This document shows positions 1 to 12,513 of a DNA stretch of 64,000 nt, piece by piece (the first letter of the stretch is position 1; each line of letters starts with the position of its first letter). The notes beneath the pieces were generated by a model that saw only the letters and a list, made by a program, of their open reading frames with translations, was not told where the DNA came from and ran no database searches. Origin of the DNA: Monosporascus cannonballus (lineage: Eukaryota > Ascomycota > Sordariomycetes > Xylariales); assembly GCA_004154925.1 (NCBI GenBank), contig QJNS01000157.1, positions 111,168-175,167 on the forward strand, given 5' to 3'. Both the position numbers and the translations under genes were made by a program.

Positions 1-3000
1 TTAAAAAAATGTTTATTTACACGGTTAAAAATATGAAATTCGTCAATAAAATTTTCGAAACATAATTGTCCTTTAAAAATAATCTTGAAAATAGGTAATA
101 AAATTTTAAGCTAAAAAATAGCCGGAATATGCATCAAAACAAAAATAATTTATCTTTGAAAAGTAACTTTAAAAACGGATAACAAAATTTCGAATTAAAG
201 AGCAACTGCAACTAATATTAAATTAATTTACGATAAAACAAAGTCGACGGCATAGTTTTAATTAAAATATTTTGGTATGAATCAAATAATATTGGATTAT
301 TTTAATATATAATACGTTTTTTATAAAAAATATATATTATATATAAATAAGTTTAAATATTAAATAAATATTATAAAATTATAAAAATATAGCGAAACGT
401 TTAAAGACAACTATTGTTTAATATTAATTCGAATATATATTAATTTTAAAACATTTTATAATTATTAAATATTTATCAATTTAATAATATTATAAAAATA
501 TAATACTTATATCAATCTTGAATTTCAATAATATAATTTAAAATCTTTTACATAATAATAATCGACAAAAAGAATTCACGTTATAACAAATTATACCAGT
601 TATATATTATGTTAAGTTATGAAATTAATTATAAATTTTTCATTAATTATAGTTTCCTTAATTTAATTAAAAAACATATAAATTTAATACAATATAAACG
701 ATATAAAGGAATTTAATAACTTTATAAACCGAGCCGTTTAATTAATAAATATATACTATATAATTGCTTTATAAATATTAAGAATTATAAATTAATATAA
801 ATAATAAACATATAAATTATATATAAAAACGTAACAAAAAAATATTTATACGTAATTTTAAATATTATATATAAAATGAAGAAATTTTTAAAACTTTAAA
901 ACGTAAAATAAAATTAATATATATATATATTATAATAACGCAAAAAAAATAAAACTAAAAAAATCTTAGGAAGTTTTCAAAAATGTTTATTAATTAATCA
1001 ATTATAAATAAGATATATAGATTATTTCGATATTATTTATTTTAGTTAATTAAATACTAATATAAAATATGTATACGATTTTATAAAAAACGAATTATTT
1101 CAATAAAATGAAATTGAATAAAATTATGTACATTCAAAATTTAATTATTTATAATAATTTTGTTAAATTATATATCGTATATCATATCGTAAAAAGTATT
1201 TTTATTTATGATTTTATTATTGAAAACGCATAAATTATATTAATATAATAATTAAATTATTCAGATAATATATAATATAAATTCGATATTAATAAATTAA
1301 AATTATAAAAAGTAATAAAAATATATTAATTTTAAAGTTGTAATATAAATTAATAAAAAATTTTAAATTTCTTTTAACAATATATTTTTAATTAATAATT
1401 CTCTAATTTATTTATTTAATAACGATAAAAACGATAATAAACCGCTTTAATTAAGATTATTAATTAAATTATCCTTAATTTATATTATAAAATTATAATC
1501 CTTTTATATATAAAATATTATAGTTATTCGAAACCAAATTATCTTTAAAGAAATCGGTATTAACTGTTTTTTAAATAATTTTGTTAAAAGTTTTTGTAAA
1601 TTAATTTTCTTTTTTTACCGGATTTAATTAATTATATTTATTTATATCGTTACTAATAAGTACGATATTATTATAATTGCCAAACTTAATTTCCATAATT
1701 TTACAAATTCTAATTAAAATATTTTCGGATTTATAATTATTTTATTAATCTAACATAAATCTTTTTAAATGAATTAAAAATTCCGAAATAAAAAATAAAT
1801 ATGTTTATTACGGCACTAGCAAAGCGGCTTATTTAAGCCGCCGTTTCGCTATATGTATGCAAGCGCATAGCGCTTGCTAGATAGCTCTCTTTTTTCTTCC
1901 TCGTGTAATAATAGAATATCTTCCAGAAATCTAAAGATGTATAGCGCCATAACAACGTTCGAAAATTTCGTTACGAAAATCTCGAATAACGCAACGTTTA
2001 TTTTATAAAAAAAATAACGGGCATAATATTTATATCATAAATATATACGGTATTTAATTAAATATAAATTTTCGAAGAAAAACTTAATATTATATATATT
2101 ATTTTTTGACGTAGAGAATTCGTTACTAAACTATGAATTATATTATTTACTTTTTCGATTATATACTTTTTAATTTTTTTCTTTTAATATTTCAGAAATT
2201 AAATGTAATAGTAAAATTAAATTAATAAGTATTTATCCCAATATTATAAAACATAATAGTTAATAGAAATAAAAAATATTTTTAACGTAATTAAATTAAG
2301 CGTTCTTTGAAAAAAATAATATCGGTATTATTTAATTATTATCATTAACGTCGTTAAGTTATAGAATATATAAAAGTCTAAATAAATATAAAAGTGTATA
2401 AAATATTAACAGTAATTTTGAAAGTTTTATTAATAAAACAGTATTAATTAAAAGTTAATTATTATTTTTATTAAAATTAAAAGGATTATTATTTTATGAA
2501 ATATTAGCTATATTAAAAATAGGTTCGGCTTTATAACTATCCGATAAAAAACATTTATTCGATATATTTTAATTAAAATTATATCGTTTAAAAATATACA
2601 AATAACTCATATTTTCGAATTAAAAAATGAAATCTTTATAACGTATTTATTCTATTATTTATAGTAATACAAATGCATTATAAACGAATAATAATAAAAA
2701 ATTCATTATAAAATATTTATATATTAATAAGCTTTAATTAAAACATTTCGATATCTTTTTATTTAGTGGATACAATTAAAATACTTTGAAATTATTTAAT
2801 ATATAGTAAATTTACACTTTATAACGGTTAAACGAATATATATATATTTTATAAATATAGTAAACTTGATTTTCGAAAACAAATTTCAATTAAAATATTT
2901 CGGACACCGTTATATGTAATAAATATTTTAGTTATAAATAATTTATATCGAGTATATAGTGTTTATAAAAATAATGCACATATATAAATATTATATATTT

Positions 3001-4567
3001 ACAAAATAAAAAGTTTAGAAAAATAGTATTTCGGTAGTTTTTAATAAAACTATATAATTTTATTTAAAGAAAGTTAATAATTCGTTTTCAAAATTATTTA
3101 TAATTTATACATCGCAGCTATATAATTTAATAAATACGAGTATATATAAATAAAAATAAAAATAAAAAGACTTCTTAGTTTATTATTACATAAATCGATT
3201 ATTTCGACTTAATTAATCTGTATTTTTGAAATATAATTAATGATTTTATTATTCGTTTAAAAACGTTTTCGAAAAATATTATTAATATTATTAATAATAC
3301 TTTTATTTTTGTTACTTATATTTAATAAAATGGAATAGCATTTATTATACGATATATATTTCAATTTAAAAAAGCCTGAAAATTTTTATTTATTACTTTT
3401 ATAAAATCTTTTAATAAAAATAAAATATAATTCGAATAATATTAATTACGAAATAATAAAAATTGTTATGTAATATAAAATATAATTATTATAATAAAAC
3501 AAGATAATAATAATATTTCGTATATCTATATTATATTAAAATATTATAATATAAGTATAATTTTAAATAATAAAATTATCGTATTAAAATACGCTATTAT
3601 TTTACTTTACCTAATGATCAAATGTAATATATTTTAATTAAAATTATATTATTATAAAAAATACATACGATTATGTTACTTGTTTTTATAAATTCAAATA
3701 TATTTCTATTTAACGTATAATAATTGATATAAATATTAATTAATAATAAATCTAAAAACAATAAATACTAATTTAATAAATAAAGTACGTAATTACTGAT
3801 AATTGTAAAAATTATTTAAGTTGTAATAATTTATACTATAAATTGAATTTGTTAAAATATTCGAATTATTATTATTACGAAATTATTTTATTTCAAGTTT
3901 TATATTATATAATCATTATTGTTTTAAAATATATAATTCCTTGATTTACTAATTTAAATTAATTAAAAATAAATATTTTTATAAAGTATTAATTTTAATT
4001 TGAAATAATATAAATTATTTTAATTGTATGTAATAATTTTTAGACAAGTAATATTATTTCAACGTCTTGTAAAAATATAAATGTTTCTTATAATATAACA
4101 TAATATTTAAATATAAAGAGGTTTTAATTAATCGAAATTAAAATGTTTTATTAATTCTTATATATTAATATTTTTTGTATACTTTTTTTTAACATTATTT
4201 AATGCATTAGTTGATATAGTCGAATAAAATAATAAGTTATTATTTTTGGAATAGTTTTTATTACGAATAAAGTTTTAAAATTTTAAATCTTTTATATTAA
4301 TATTAAAAACTTAATATATACCTACGAATATTTTGTTTTAAGAACGTAATATAGTAGAATTAAAAAATTTGAATTTGTTATATTTTAAAGAGAAAAATAA
4401 TAATCTAATAAATTTAAGAATAATATATAAATTTTAAGAGAATTTAAAATAGTATTGTATATATATATATATATATATATAATTATAAAAATATTTTATT
4501 ATTAAATTTTTATAAATTTATATTTTTAAAAAAAAATATTAAACGAAATCGTTTTTACGTAATTACA
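1..4567. repeat. RIP-degraded AT-rich repeat DNA
   Basis: Extremely A+T-rich sequence dominated by TpA with almost no CpA and no open reading frame of note. This is the pattern left by repeat-induced point mutation in ascomycetes. The part from about 2.9 kb to 4.57 kb is a degraded copy, in the same orientation, of the repeat at 22.2-24.9 kb: 3325-3395 matches 23375-23440 and 3780-3970 matches 23930-24130, with mostly transition differences. A short GC island at 1811-1885 is listed separately, and an (AT)n run lies near 4458-4481. No gene is supported. Confidence 0.85.
1816..1880. repeat. Small foldback (palindromic) GC island in RIP DNA
   Basis: Within AT-rich DNA this island holds two perfect hairpins. 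GCGGCTTATTTAAGCCGC (1824-1841) has 8-bp arms, and GCAAGCGCATAGCGCTTGC (1859-1877) has 8-bp arms around a 3-bp loop. Outer arms CTAGCAA (1816-1822) and TTGCTAG (1874-1880) also pair. The base composition differs sharply from the flanks, suggesting a small foldback insertion that escaped or post-dates RIP. Family unknown. Confidence 0.6.
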
Positions 4568-4699
4568 ACTTAGGCCTTGCTGGCTCGTTATAGAGACTTG
4601 GAATTTAATTGGTTAATATTTAGCGTTATAAAGTAGTACTTGAAGAACTTTGAAAAAATTGAGAAAACGAGCTAGAAAGGCCTGAGCTAGCTAAGGTAA
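4568..4699 (+). repeat. ~130-bp inverted-repeat module (R unit), copy 1
   Basis: One of several copies of a module of about 130 bp. Its two ends are inverted repeats of about 21 bp: ACTTAGGCCTTGCTGGCTCG at the left, and the reverse complement of AACGAGCTAGAAAGGCCTGAG at the right, with a few transition differences. The right end continues as GCTAGCTAAGGTAA, which is also the right terminus of the hAT-like elements described below. This copy ends the large RIP repeat to its left, as the copy at 24.79-24.92 kb does. Confidence 0.75.
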
Positions 4700-4770
4700 A
4701 TTGGATGGACTTCTTCTATATTAAGTTATTCTTAGAAGAACTATGGAAAAATGTTCTAACCGATGGTTGT

Positions 4771-6242
4771 TTATCTTATTAAAATCAGGCTCTATTTTAA
4801 AGATTACAGCTGCGCTTATAACACAGCTATAGCTAAGTAACTTTTAGTATTACGCTAATTTAATTCGTAAAAAATCTATAAAAATAATAAAATCTTCAAA
4901 ATAAGGCCTAATATTAAGTCATAATATTTTAGTTCCGTTTTATACCTTTTTATATAAAGTTTTAAAAAAATATTTTAAAAAGTGGTAAATATAATAATAA
5001 TAAATTCTTAATGTAAAATAAGTGAAATTATAAATATATATAATTTTAAAAGAGCTTTTTAACCGTATATATAATTTTATAATTAAAGCTATTTTATTAA
5101 AAATATTAAAAATAAATTAAATTTCCGTTTTATATATATTTTTATACCTGAATGCTCTTATAATTATAAAAGGATAATTATTGTATATAACATCTTAAGA
5201 ACTTTTTTTTAAAAACAACATAATATAGAATAAATTGGTATAATTATATTTTTATATATATAAATTATACTTATCATATCGTAATTATAAAGACATTTCG
5301 AATTTAAGTATCTTTAATTTTTTAATAAGTTATAACGTAATAACGGTAATCTGTACTGGTAAAATAATTGCTAAACAAGTTTTTTCTATATTGAGTATAT
5401 TAAAAAAACCCGACCTACGATAATACGATCCATAATTATATTATTACAACGTATAAAAATATTACGATCGCTTATTTTCTAAATTTAAATTAAATTACAT
5501 CGGCCTTAATTTTAATTCTAAAGTATTAAAACAATTTATATATATATTAATTTATATTAAACAAGTATACCAAATGTTAAATTTATCGAATTTAAGTTAA
5601 TTATAATGTGATTATTCAAATATTTAAAATAAAATTATTTTTTAATTTTCTTATAATTATAGTGTAATCATAATAATATATACGTATAAATATATAATTA
5701 AACGAGTTTTTCTATATTAAATTATTTTTAAACGGCTTGTAATAACATAATATACGTAATATTTATATTATCTTAATTATAATCATATTATAATTAATAA
5801 TTTTATAAAATTTTAATTTAATTATATTATTTTTAATTTTTATTAAGAAAACTTCGAAAATTTTATATATATATATTGATACGGCCTAGTCATCTATAAG
5901 TGCTCTAGTATATATGCAGCTGTAAGCACTAGGATGATTGCTATAATTGCGATCATTTCATCGATCTTTTGCCTTAGTAGCGTGATGGTATAGTGCAGCT
6001 ATAACATATATTAACATATATTTGACGTTTATTTAAAATATTAATTTTATTCGATTAAATCTAGTAATAAAAATAAAAAAATATAAAACGGAAACGTGTT
6101 TTCGTAATTTAAGCTTAAGCCTTATTAGTTTCTTACAAAGATACACACTATTTGATTAGTTAATTTTAGCGCTTTGCCGTAATATATAAAAATATATCAA
6201 AAATAGAAACGAGCTAGTAGAAATCTAAGCTAGCTAAGATAA
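4771..6242 (+). mobile_element. hAT-like non-autonomous DNA transposon, copy A
   Basis: The element starts TTATCTTATTAAAATCAGGC and ends GCTAGCTAAGATAA, so its ends form short imperfect terminal inverted repeats (TTAYCTTA...). It is flanked by ATGGTTGT (4763-4770) and GTGGTTGT (6243-6250), an 8-bp target duplication that differs only by one G/A transition. The right 135 bp is the R unit. An 8-bp duplication is typical of hAT elements (family knowledge); no transposase is recognisable, so it is probably a deletion derivative. A non-RIP insert lies at 5878-6000. The interior is heavily RIP-mutated. Confidence 0.7.
5878..6002. repeat. GC-richer insert inside hAT-like copy A
   Basis: About 125 bp with normal base composition, containing inverted AGTGCT/AGCACT arms around ATATGCAGCTG. 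It sits within RIP-mutated transposon DNA and is missing from copy B at the equivalent position as far as can be aligned by eye. Probably a small later insertion. Family unknown. Confidence 0.4.
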
Positions 6243-6689
6243 GTGGTTGTTATATTGCAGCTATAAAAGCGTTCCGAACATAATTAATTCCAACATTCTT
6301 ATAGTTACGACATAATAACTATAACCCGTACGGCTAAAAAATTGACGTACGAATTTTTCCCATATAAAATATACTAAAAAAGCTCGGTGTATAATAATGC
6401 GACTAATAGTTATACTATTACAACTATAAAGGCGTTACGGTCGCCTATTTACTAAACCTTAAGAAAGTCGGAATTGCTCTATTTTTCAAACCTTAATTTA
6501 GTTATATTAGCTGTAATTTTTATTTAAAAAATTTCAAAAAATTTATATATATATTAACTTATATTTAACGCGTATATAAACCGTTAGATATGTAGAATTT
6601 AATTATATATATAAAAACTTTTATTTAAATTATTTTTAAAACAATTAATACTTTAAATAACGATGTCCAGAACTAACGCATTTTTCGCA

Positions 6690-6730
6690 TAACTCCAACT
6701 TAGACCTCGCTAGCTTGTTATAAGGATACG
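6690..6730 (+). repeat. R-unit copy split by an insertion (left part)
   Basis: ACTTAGACCTCGCTAGCTTG begins a copy of the ~130-bp R unit that stops at AGGATACG (6723-6730). The rest of the same unit resumes at 8084-8166 beginning GGGATACG. The two parts are separated by hAT-like copy B, so this R unit was the insertion target and AGGATACG/GGGATACG is the target duplication. Confidence 0.75.
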
Positions 6731-8083
6731 TTACTTTAGCTAGCTTAAGCTTTTATTGAATTCTTTTCATTTTCGATATACCTTTATATATTACGCCAAA
6801 GTGTTAAAATTAACCAATCAAATAACGTATCTTCGTAATAAACGAACGAAGCCTAAATTAAAACTACCCAAAATTGCTTTTATTTATTATTTTTTAAAAA
6901 TAAACTAATTAAAATCTTTTATAGAAATAATTAAAATTAAATAATTTTAATACTTAAAATATATGCTAAATATAAACTAATACGTGTATTAAAGAATTTC
7001 GAATTTTTGAAATAATAATTAAAATTAATATAATTAAATTAAAATTCTGCAAAGTTATGAACTATAATGTTTTTATAATTGTAATAACGCAAATACCGTA
7101 TATATTATTTTGTTATAAGCCGTTTAATAGTAAATTAATATTAAAACATTATTTAATTATATTTTTATATGTACGAATTATTATTATTACATCGTAAGTA
7201 TGAAAATAATTAAAAATAATTCAAACTAAAATCTTAATGTTATTATAAAATATTTAATTTAAATTCGATGCATTTTATATTTGATATAAGCATTAAATAA
7301 AAATTAATATATATATATATAACTTTTAAAATTGATTTAAAAATAAATGTTAAAATTAATATAATTATATTTAGCTTTAAAAATAAGTAACTATAACGTC
7401 TTTATAATTTTAATAGTATAATTACCGGACGTATTATTATAGATCAAATTTCTCTAATATATTTTATATAAAAAAACTCGTTTAGTAATTTTTTTGGTCG
7501 TACGAGTTATTGTTTTTGTGTTATAGATATAAAAAAATTAAAAGTAATTAAATCCGAAATATTTTATACTTATAACATAAAAACTATGATACGTATAGGT
7601 AAAATTATAATTAGACGGGTTATTTCTATATTAATTTACTTTTAATTTTTTTAATTAAATATTATATATAATAATTACGTTATTATAATTATAAAAGCGT
7701 TTCAAATTGAAAATAATATTAATAAACAATATTTACCTTTTTTAATATGTTATTCAAATTAACCCCGATTTAAAGATTTTATATATCATTAAAAAGTCTT
7801 TTTAAAACGTTAAATAAATATTATTATTTTTTTACTTTTTTAGTGTTTTTGGTTATTATTTTATTTATAAATTTTAAATTAAAATTTAAAAGGTTTTATA
7901 TAAAATGGTATTAATTAAGGTCAAAAAAATTATAATTTGCTATTAAGTCTTATTTTGAAAAATTTGTTATTTTTGTAGGTCTTTTATAAATTAAATTAAC
8001 GTAATATTAAAAGCTACTTAGCTACAGCTGCGCCGCAGACGCAGCTATAATCTCTAAAATAGAGCCTGATTTTAATAAGACAA
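6731..8083 (-). mobile_element. hAT-like non-autonomous DNA transposon, copy B
   Basis: Reverse-oriented relative of copy A. It begins TTACTTTAGCTAGC (reverse complement of the R-unit end) and finishes GCCTGATTTTAATAAGACAA (reverse complement of the left terminus). The 8-bp flanks AGGATACG (6723-6730) and GGGATACG (8084-8091) agree except for one G/A transition, as expected of a target duplication after RIP. The insertion lies inside another R-unit copy, giving a clear order of events. No coding capacity remains. Confidence 0.75.
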
Positions 8084-8166
8084 GGGATACGGCATTTAAT
8101 TGGTTAAAAAAAAGAGTACATTAGTATATCGAAACGAGCTAGAGAGGTCTAAAGTAGCTGAGATAA
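8084..8166 (+). repeat. R-unit copy split by an insertion (right part)
   Basis: Continues the R unit interrupted at 6730. It retains the conserved ATTTAATTGGTTAA core and the right arm AACGAGCTAGAGAGGTCTAAA, matching copies at 4.6 kb and 24.8 kb. Confidence 0.7.
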
Positions 8167-9582
8167 GATAGAAGCGTATAAAATACGCAAGACCTGCGTC
8201 AGCAGACCAAGCAAGCCGAAATAGACGAAGGGTCTCGTTCTTCGATTAAAGAAGTAATTGATAACTTGGACCGTAAAACAATGTTATTTATTATGCATGC
8301 CGCTGCAGCGCGGAGCCTTACGTTTTGCAGGTATTAACTTGCCTATACTACGAAAGTCGACAGCGCTAACTACTATAACTCTTAATATATCTTTTGCTTT
8401 TATAAACTTTAAGACAATTTTTTAAAAATATTATTAAATTAACATTACATAAACAATTGTATAAGTGTCTTGCTTAACATGTAATATTATATGCTATATA
8501 ATCTAGTTAGATATATAAGCAAGTCGTACAATTTTTAAGATTTTATAATAATATATTCAAGTTAATTACGTACACTATACTAAATTAATTTAAATTAATT
8601 AGAGTTTTCTTTACTAAATATATTTAACTCTTTTTTATAAATACGTTTATTACATTTAAATTTATTATAAATATTATATTTCCGGTTTTTGTTTTAGCTT
8701 TTTTGCTATAGTTATTTTGATTGTTATGAATTATAATTTTATTACAACTTTCTTCTTTAATTAACCAAATTTATTTGGTAATATACAAAGGTATTCTTTT
8801 TTATAAAGAACATTTATCTAAAATTTTTCGACATATACTTAAAATATATTTTGTTTTATATAATAGACTATTTTTTCTCGAAAATAATAATTTTATATAA
8901 AAATATAAAATTATCGTTAATTAATAATTATCTATTTTATTAAATTTTCATTTTTTAGTATATAATATTTTTAAAATTTCTAATAATCGAAAAAATAGAC
9001 AAATATTAATAAAATAAGAACTAACGTAAATATATATTTGAACCTTTCAAATTCTAAAAGAATATTATTATACTTGAATAAAATAAATATAATTTTCATA
9101 AATTTCGATTTAGTAATATCGAGTATTATAATAACTCTAATTAGATTATAAAATCAGTAAAAAGAAACTGGTATTACAAATAATATGCTATTTAATTAAC
9201 CGTTCGATACAAATTAAATAAGTAAAATTTAATTTTTAAAAATAAAGAAAACGATAAATTTATAAAATATATATAAACTATAATTCGTAGAAAATTATTT
9301 AGTTTTTATAAAATAATAGTTTTCGTAATAGTTAAAAGCCTTTTAAATATGTTTTTAAGAATATATTCGTATATATTTATTAAAATAGTAAAGTCAATTT
9401 AAATTTAATTTATATGTTATTTACGTATTTTACCACTTTTAAATTTTTTAATTGAATAATTATGGGTATTATTAATGGTAAATATTATAATAATTTATAT
9501 AAGTATAATTTATTTTCGTTATTTATCTGGCTTATTTGATAGATATATTTATTTTTAATATTTTTAATATTTTTAATTATTA
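8167..9582. other. Gene-free: short GC island then RIP DNA
   Basis: 8167-8390 is of mixed composition and includes the palindrome GCGTATAAAATACGC and a GCTGCAGC-containing stretch; no protein or RNA gene can be read from it. From about 8.4 kb onward the DNA is RIP-type AT-rich with no open frames. Nothing further is supported. Confidence 0.6.
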
Positions 9583-9780
9583 TAACGTACTGCACAGTCT
9601 TATTAGATATAGAAGCTTGTCGAATACTTTTTTAGCTGTTTTAACTATTTACTTTTAAACACTTATTTTTAATATTAATATTATAAAACATTTTGTAAAG
9701 GAAATTAAAATGAATTTAGCTATTTAAATTAGGAAAATAAAATCCAAAACTTAGTTTTAAATATTTTAATTTTATATACG

Positions 9781-9884
9781 ACTGTTAGAGATTATACGAT
9801 CTCAAGAGCTGCTAAGGACTTTAGTCTTAGCAGCAAACAGCTTAGCGGGCCCAAGCTGGCCTATATATAGCTAGTTAGTTCGTC
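9781..9884. repeat. GC-rich hairpin insert within transposon 2
   Basis: About 105 bp of normal composition starting TGTTAGAG interrupts transposon 2. Homology to transposon 1 stops before it and resumes at ATATTCTATATTC. It contains a strong hairpin, GCTGCTAAGGACT then TT then AGTCTTAGCAGC (9808-9834, one bulge), plus CCTATATATAG. It could be a solo LTR fragment or a small foldback element; no target duplication was found. Confidence 0.45.
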
Positions 9885-10664
9885 GATATTCTATATTCTT
9901 TTTTAATTCTACAACTTTATCATCTTTATAATTTTATCTCTAATAACCACATTCTTTTATCTGCTTTAAAAACTGGAATTTATAATAAATCTTCTTAATT
10001 CGATATTATCTCCAGTTTACGAAAATTAAAACCGATCAAAAAGGAATCGATTACTGACTAAATCCTTAATCTAAATACGTAAATATTTCTTACTCGGCTT
10101 AAATACATTAAAAATATTTTGTAAATAATTCGAATTTGCTAGAATTATAATTACGAAATACCATATAATAAAAAGTATTTTTATAATAATAAGTAAAATA
10201 ATTACTAAATACTACAAACTTAAACAAATATCAATAAACATAGTAAAAGAACAAAAAATAAATTATATTTATATAAATTATTAATGTGTAAATTTAGATA
10301 TTACTGTCATTTATTATTTTTACTACAAAAATATCTTGACTTTTATTATAAAAAACATATTATTAATTAGTTAAAATCCGTTTAAATAATAACAATACAA
10401 TAACAAACAAATTCTGTTTATAATAAATCAAATATTTCGATAAATATATTCGAATATACATTATAAAACCGAAATAATGTTTTATTTTACAGGGTTATAA
10501 CAATTATTATTTAATAATATTCGAAAAATACTTTACGAATAACGATATTATTATAATTTATATACTTATTAACGTTTTTTATCAGTTTTAACCTTTTAAC
10601 GCATGTTTTTAAAACGTTTTTATTTGCTTTATATCGAAAATTTAACATAACACTATTATACTTA

Positions 10665-12513
10665 ACGTATTACACAAGTAAGCTGGATACACAAATAAGC
10701 TGGACACTTTCTTTTAATAATTTTACCATCCAACTTCAATTACTTATTTCTTAATAATTACGATATGGAACGGCTTATAAAAAAACCGAGAATAAACCTA
10801 GCCGTTCCGGCTAAGAAAAATAATCCGAAAATTATTTATAGAAAGCTTGGTTCTATTTATAATATTCTATATTCTACCCTAAAGACGCGATATAACGGTA
10901 TACGCGCCCGAGCCGATATTATTCCTCCTTTACAAAAATTAACGCCGACCGAAAAATTATCGATCATCGAAAAAGTTCTTGATTCAGATGCGCAAGCGTT
11001 TCCTGTCCGGCTTTAATATGTTAAAGATATGGCGAATTTGCTGCTTACGCAGCGCGTTACGATACGCGTCAGAGTTAATTAGGCATTTAACTTTATTAAA
11101 CGGCCAAAAAAATCAAAACGCGTTTAAATCGACCGATAAATTATCAAAGGGTTTTATGCGAAAATTCAGAAGTGTTTCGGAAGTGGTTTAAGCTTGTCCG
11201 GGTTATAACTGCAAAATATAATATCATAAAGAAGGATATTTACAATTTCGACAAAACGAGATTCTTAATAGAACTTTTTATAGCAGTAGGCATGGTTATT
11301 ACTAGCGCTAGAAGACGTAAAAGACCTAGATAAGCCCAGCAAAGAAATCGGAAATGGTCCATAAAGCTGGGATTTACTCCCATTTATCATCCTTGTTGAG
11401 AAGAACCACCTTTTTCGTTAGTTCGCCGATAACCCACTCCTATCCAACTGGAGATTTGCTGTAAGCGAAAACGGCTGAACAACAAATAAACTGGGTTTAG
11501 AATGAATTAAACATTTCGACAAGCATATTAAAATGCGTATCAAAAGTTCGAAACGTTTCCTTATTCTTAACAGTTACGAAAGTTATTATTCGACCGAATT
11601 CGAAAACTACTGCACGAATAACGGCATTATTACGCTTTGTATATCTGCTTATTTTTCCTACCGACTTTAATCTTTTGACGTATTTTATTTTTCCGTATTA
11701 AAATACGCCTATTCGCTATATATCGAAAATCTTATATAGCAGTACGTTATTTATATCGCTAAGGAGGATTTTATTGCTGGTTTTTACGACGCGTTTAAAG
11801 TTATTATAATAACCGATAATGTTAAATCCGGATTCGCAAAAACAAAATTTGTTCCATTCGATTTTAATCGCATTTTTTCCTAACTAAAAGTTTTAGTTGT
11901 ACTTATACCGACCGTTTCGCCGCTTACTTTTGCTAATTCCATTATCTCCCTAACTGCGAAAACCTTTAAGAATATTATTAAAGTAATTCGACGGAAATGT
12001 TATTCGCAAAAAAAAAAATCAAAAATTATGAAGGTAGCTTATTAATAAAAATAATTAAATCGGTTAATTTTTTAATAAAAACTAACTTAATGCTTTTATA
12101 TAAAATCGCTTTTTTTCGAAAGGGAAATAGTTATTTTCGCAAAACGAACCACGTCATTAATAAATACCGGAGAACTAAAAATATACGTTTTTAGAAAAAA
12201 GAAATACTTATTATAAAGAAGATTTAAATTTTTATAATTACAAAGAAAAATGGTAGTAAATAATCGCAGCTAGTAACGGCTAAAAACAATTATCGTAAAA
12301 GGGTTCAGGCAAAAAAACGAAAATATAGCGTTTACAGCAAGCCCGAACATAATGCGCGTATTTGTAAGAAAGCTGTAGATATATTTAGCGATAAAGAATC
12401 CGATTAGTTTCAATTAATTTATTACGTTGTGGTTGTTTTATTTGAATTTGTTATTGCGAAGTGCCAAAAAGTGTTCAGCTTATTTGTATGTCCAGCTCAC
12501 TTGTGTAATACGT
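10665..12513 (+). mobile_element. Fot1/pogo-like transposon 1, complete but RIP-inactivated
   Basis: A 1849-bp element with terminal inverted repeats of about 46 bp. The left end (10665-10710) starts ACGTATTACACAAGTAAGC; the right end (12468-12513) is its reverse complement with about four mismatches. It is flanked by TA on both sides (10663-10664 and 12514-12515), the target duplication of Tc1/mariner-superfamily elements, and it lies inside transposon 2. Size, termini and transposase remnant fit the Fot1/pogo family of filamentous fungi. Stops and RIP transitions make it non-autonomous. Confidence 0.9.
10765..12400 (+). pseudogene. Fot1/pogo-like DDE transposase pseudogene (transposon 1)
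   Basis: The first 83 codons (10765-11013) are still open and read as the N-terminus of a Fot1-type transposase: a basic start, an SIYN..YSTL helix, then LTPTEKLSIIEKVLDSDAQA, which matches the conserved block preceding the DMANLLL motif. The latter appears after a stop at about 11020-11060. Downstream, broken by stops, are YNFDKTRFLI (first catalytic Asp region, near 11240), a degraded LILDGHESH-like block near 11560 in which RIP changed key residues (Asp to Asn, His to Tyr), and the C-terminal AFKV..TDNVKSGF region near 11790-11840. Multiple stops exclude function. Confidence 0.8.
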
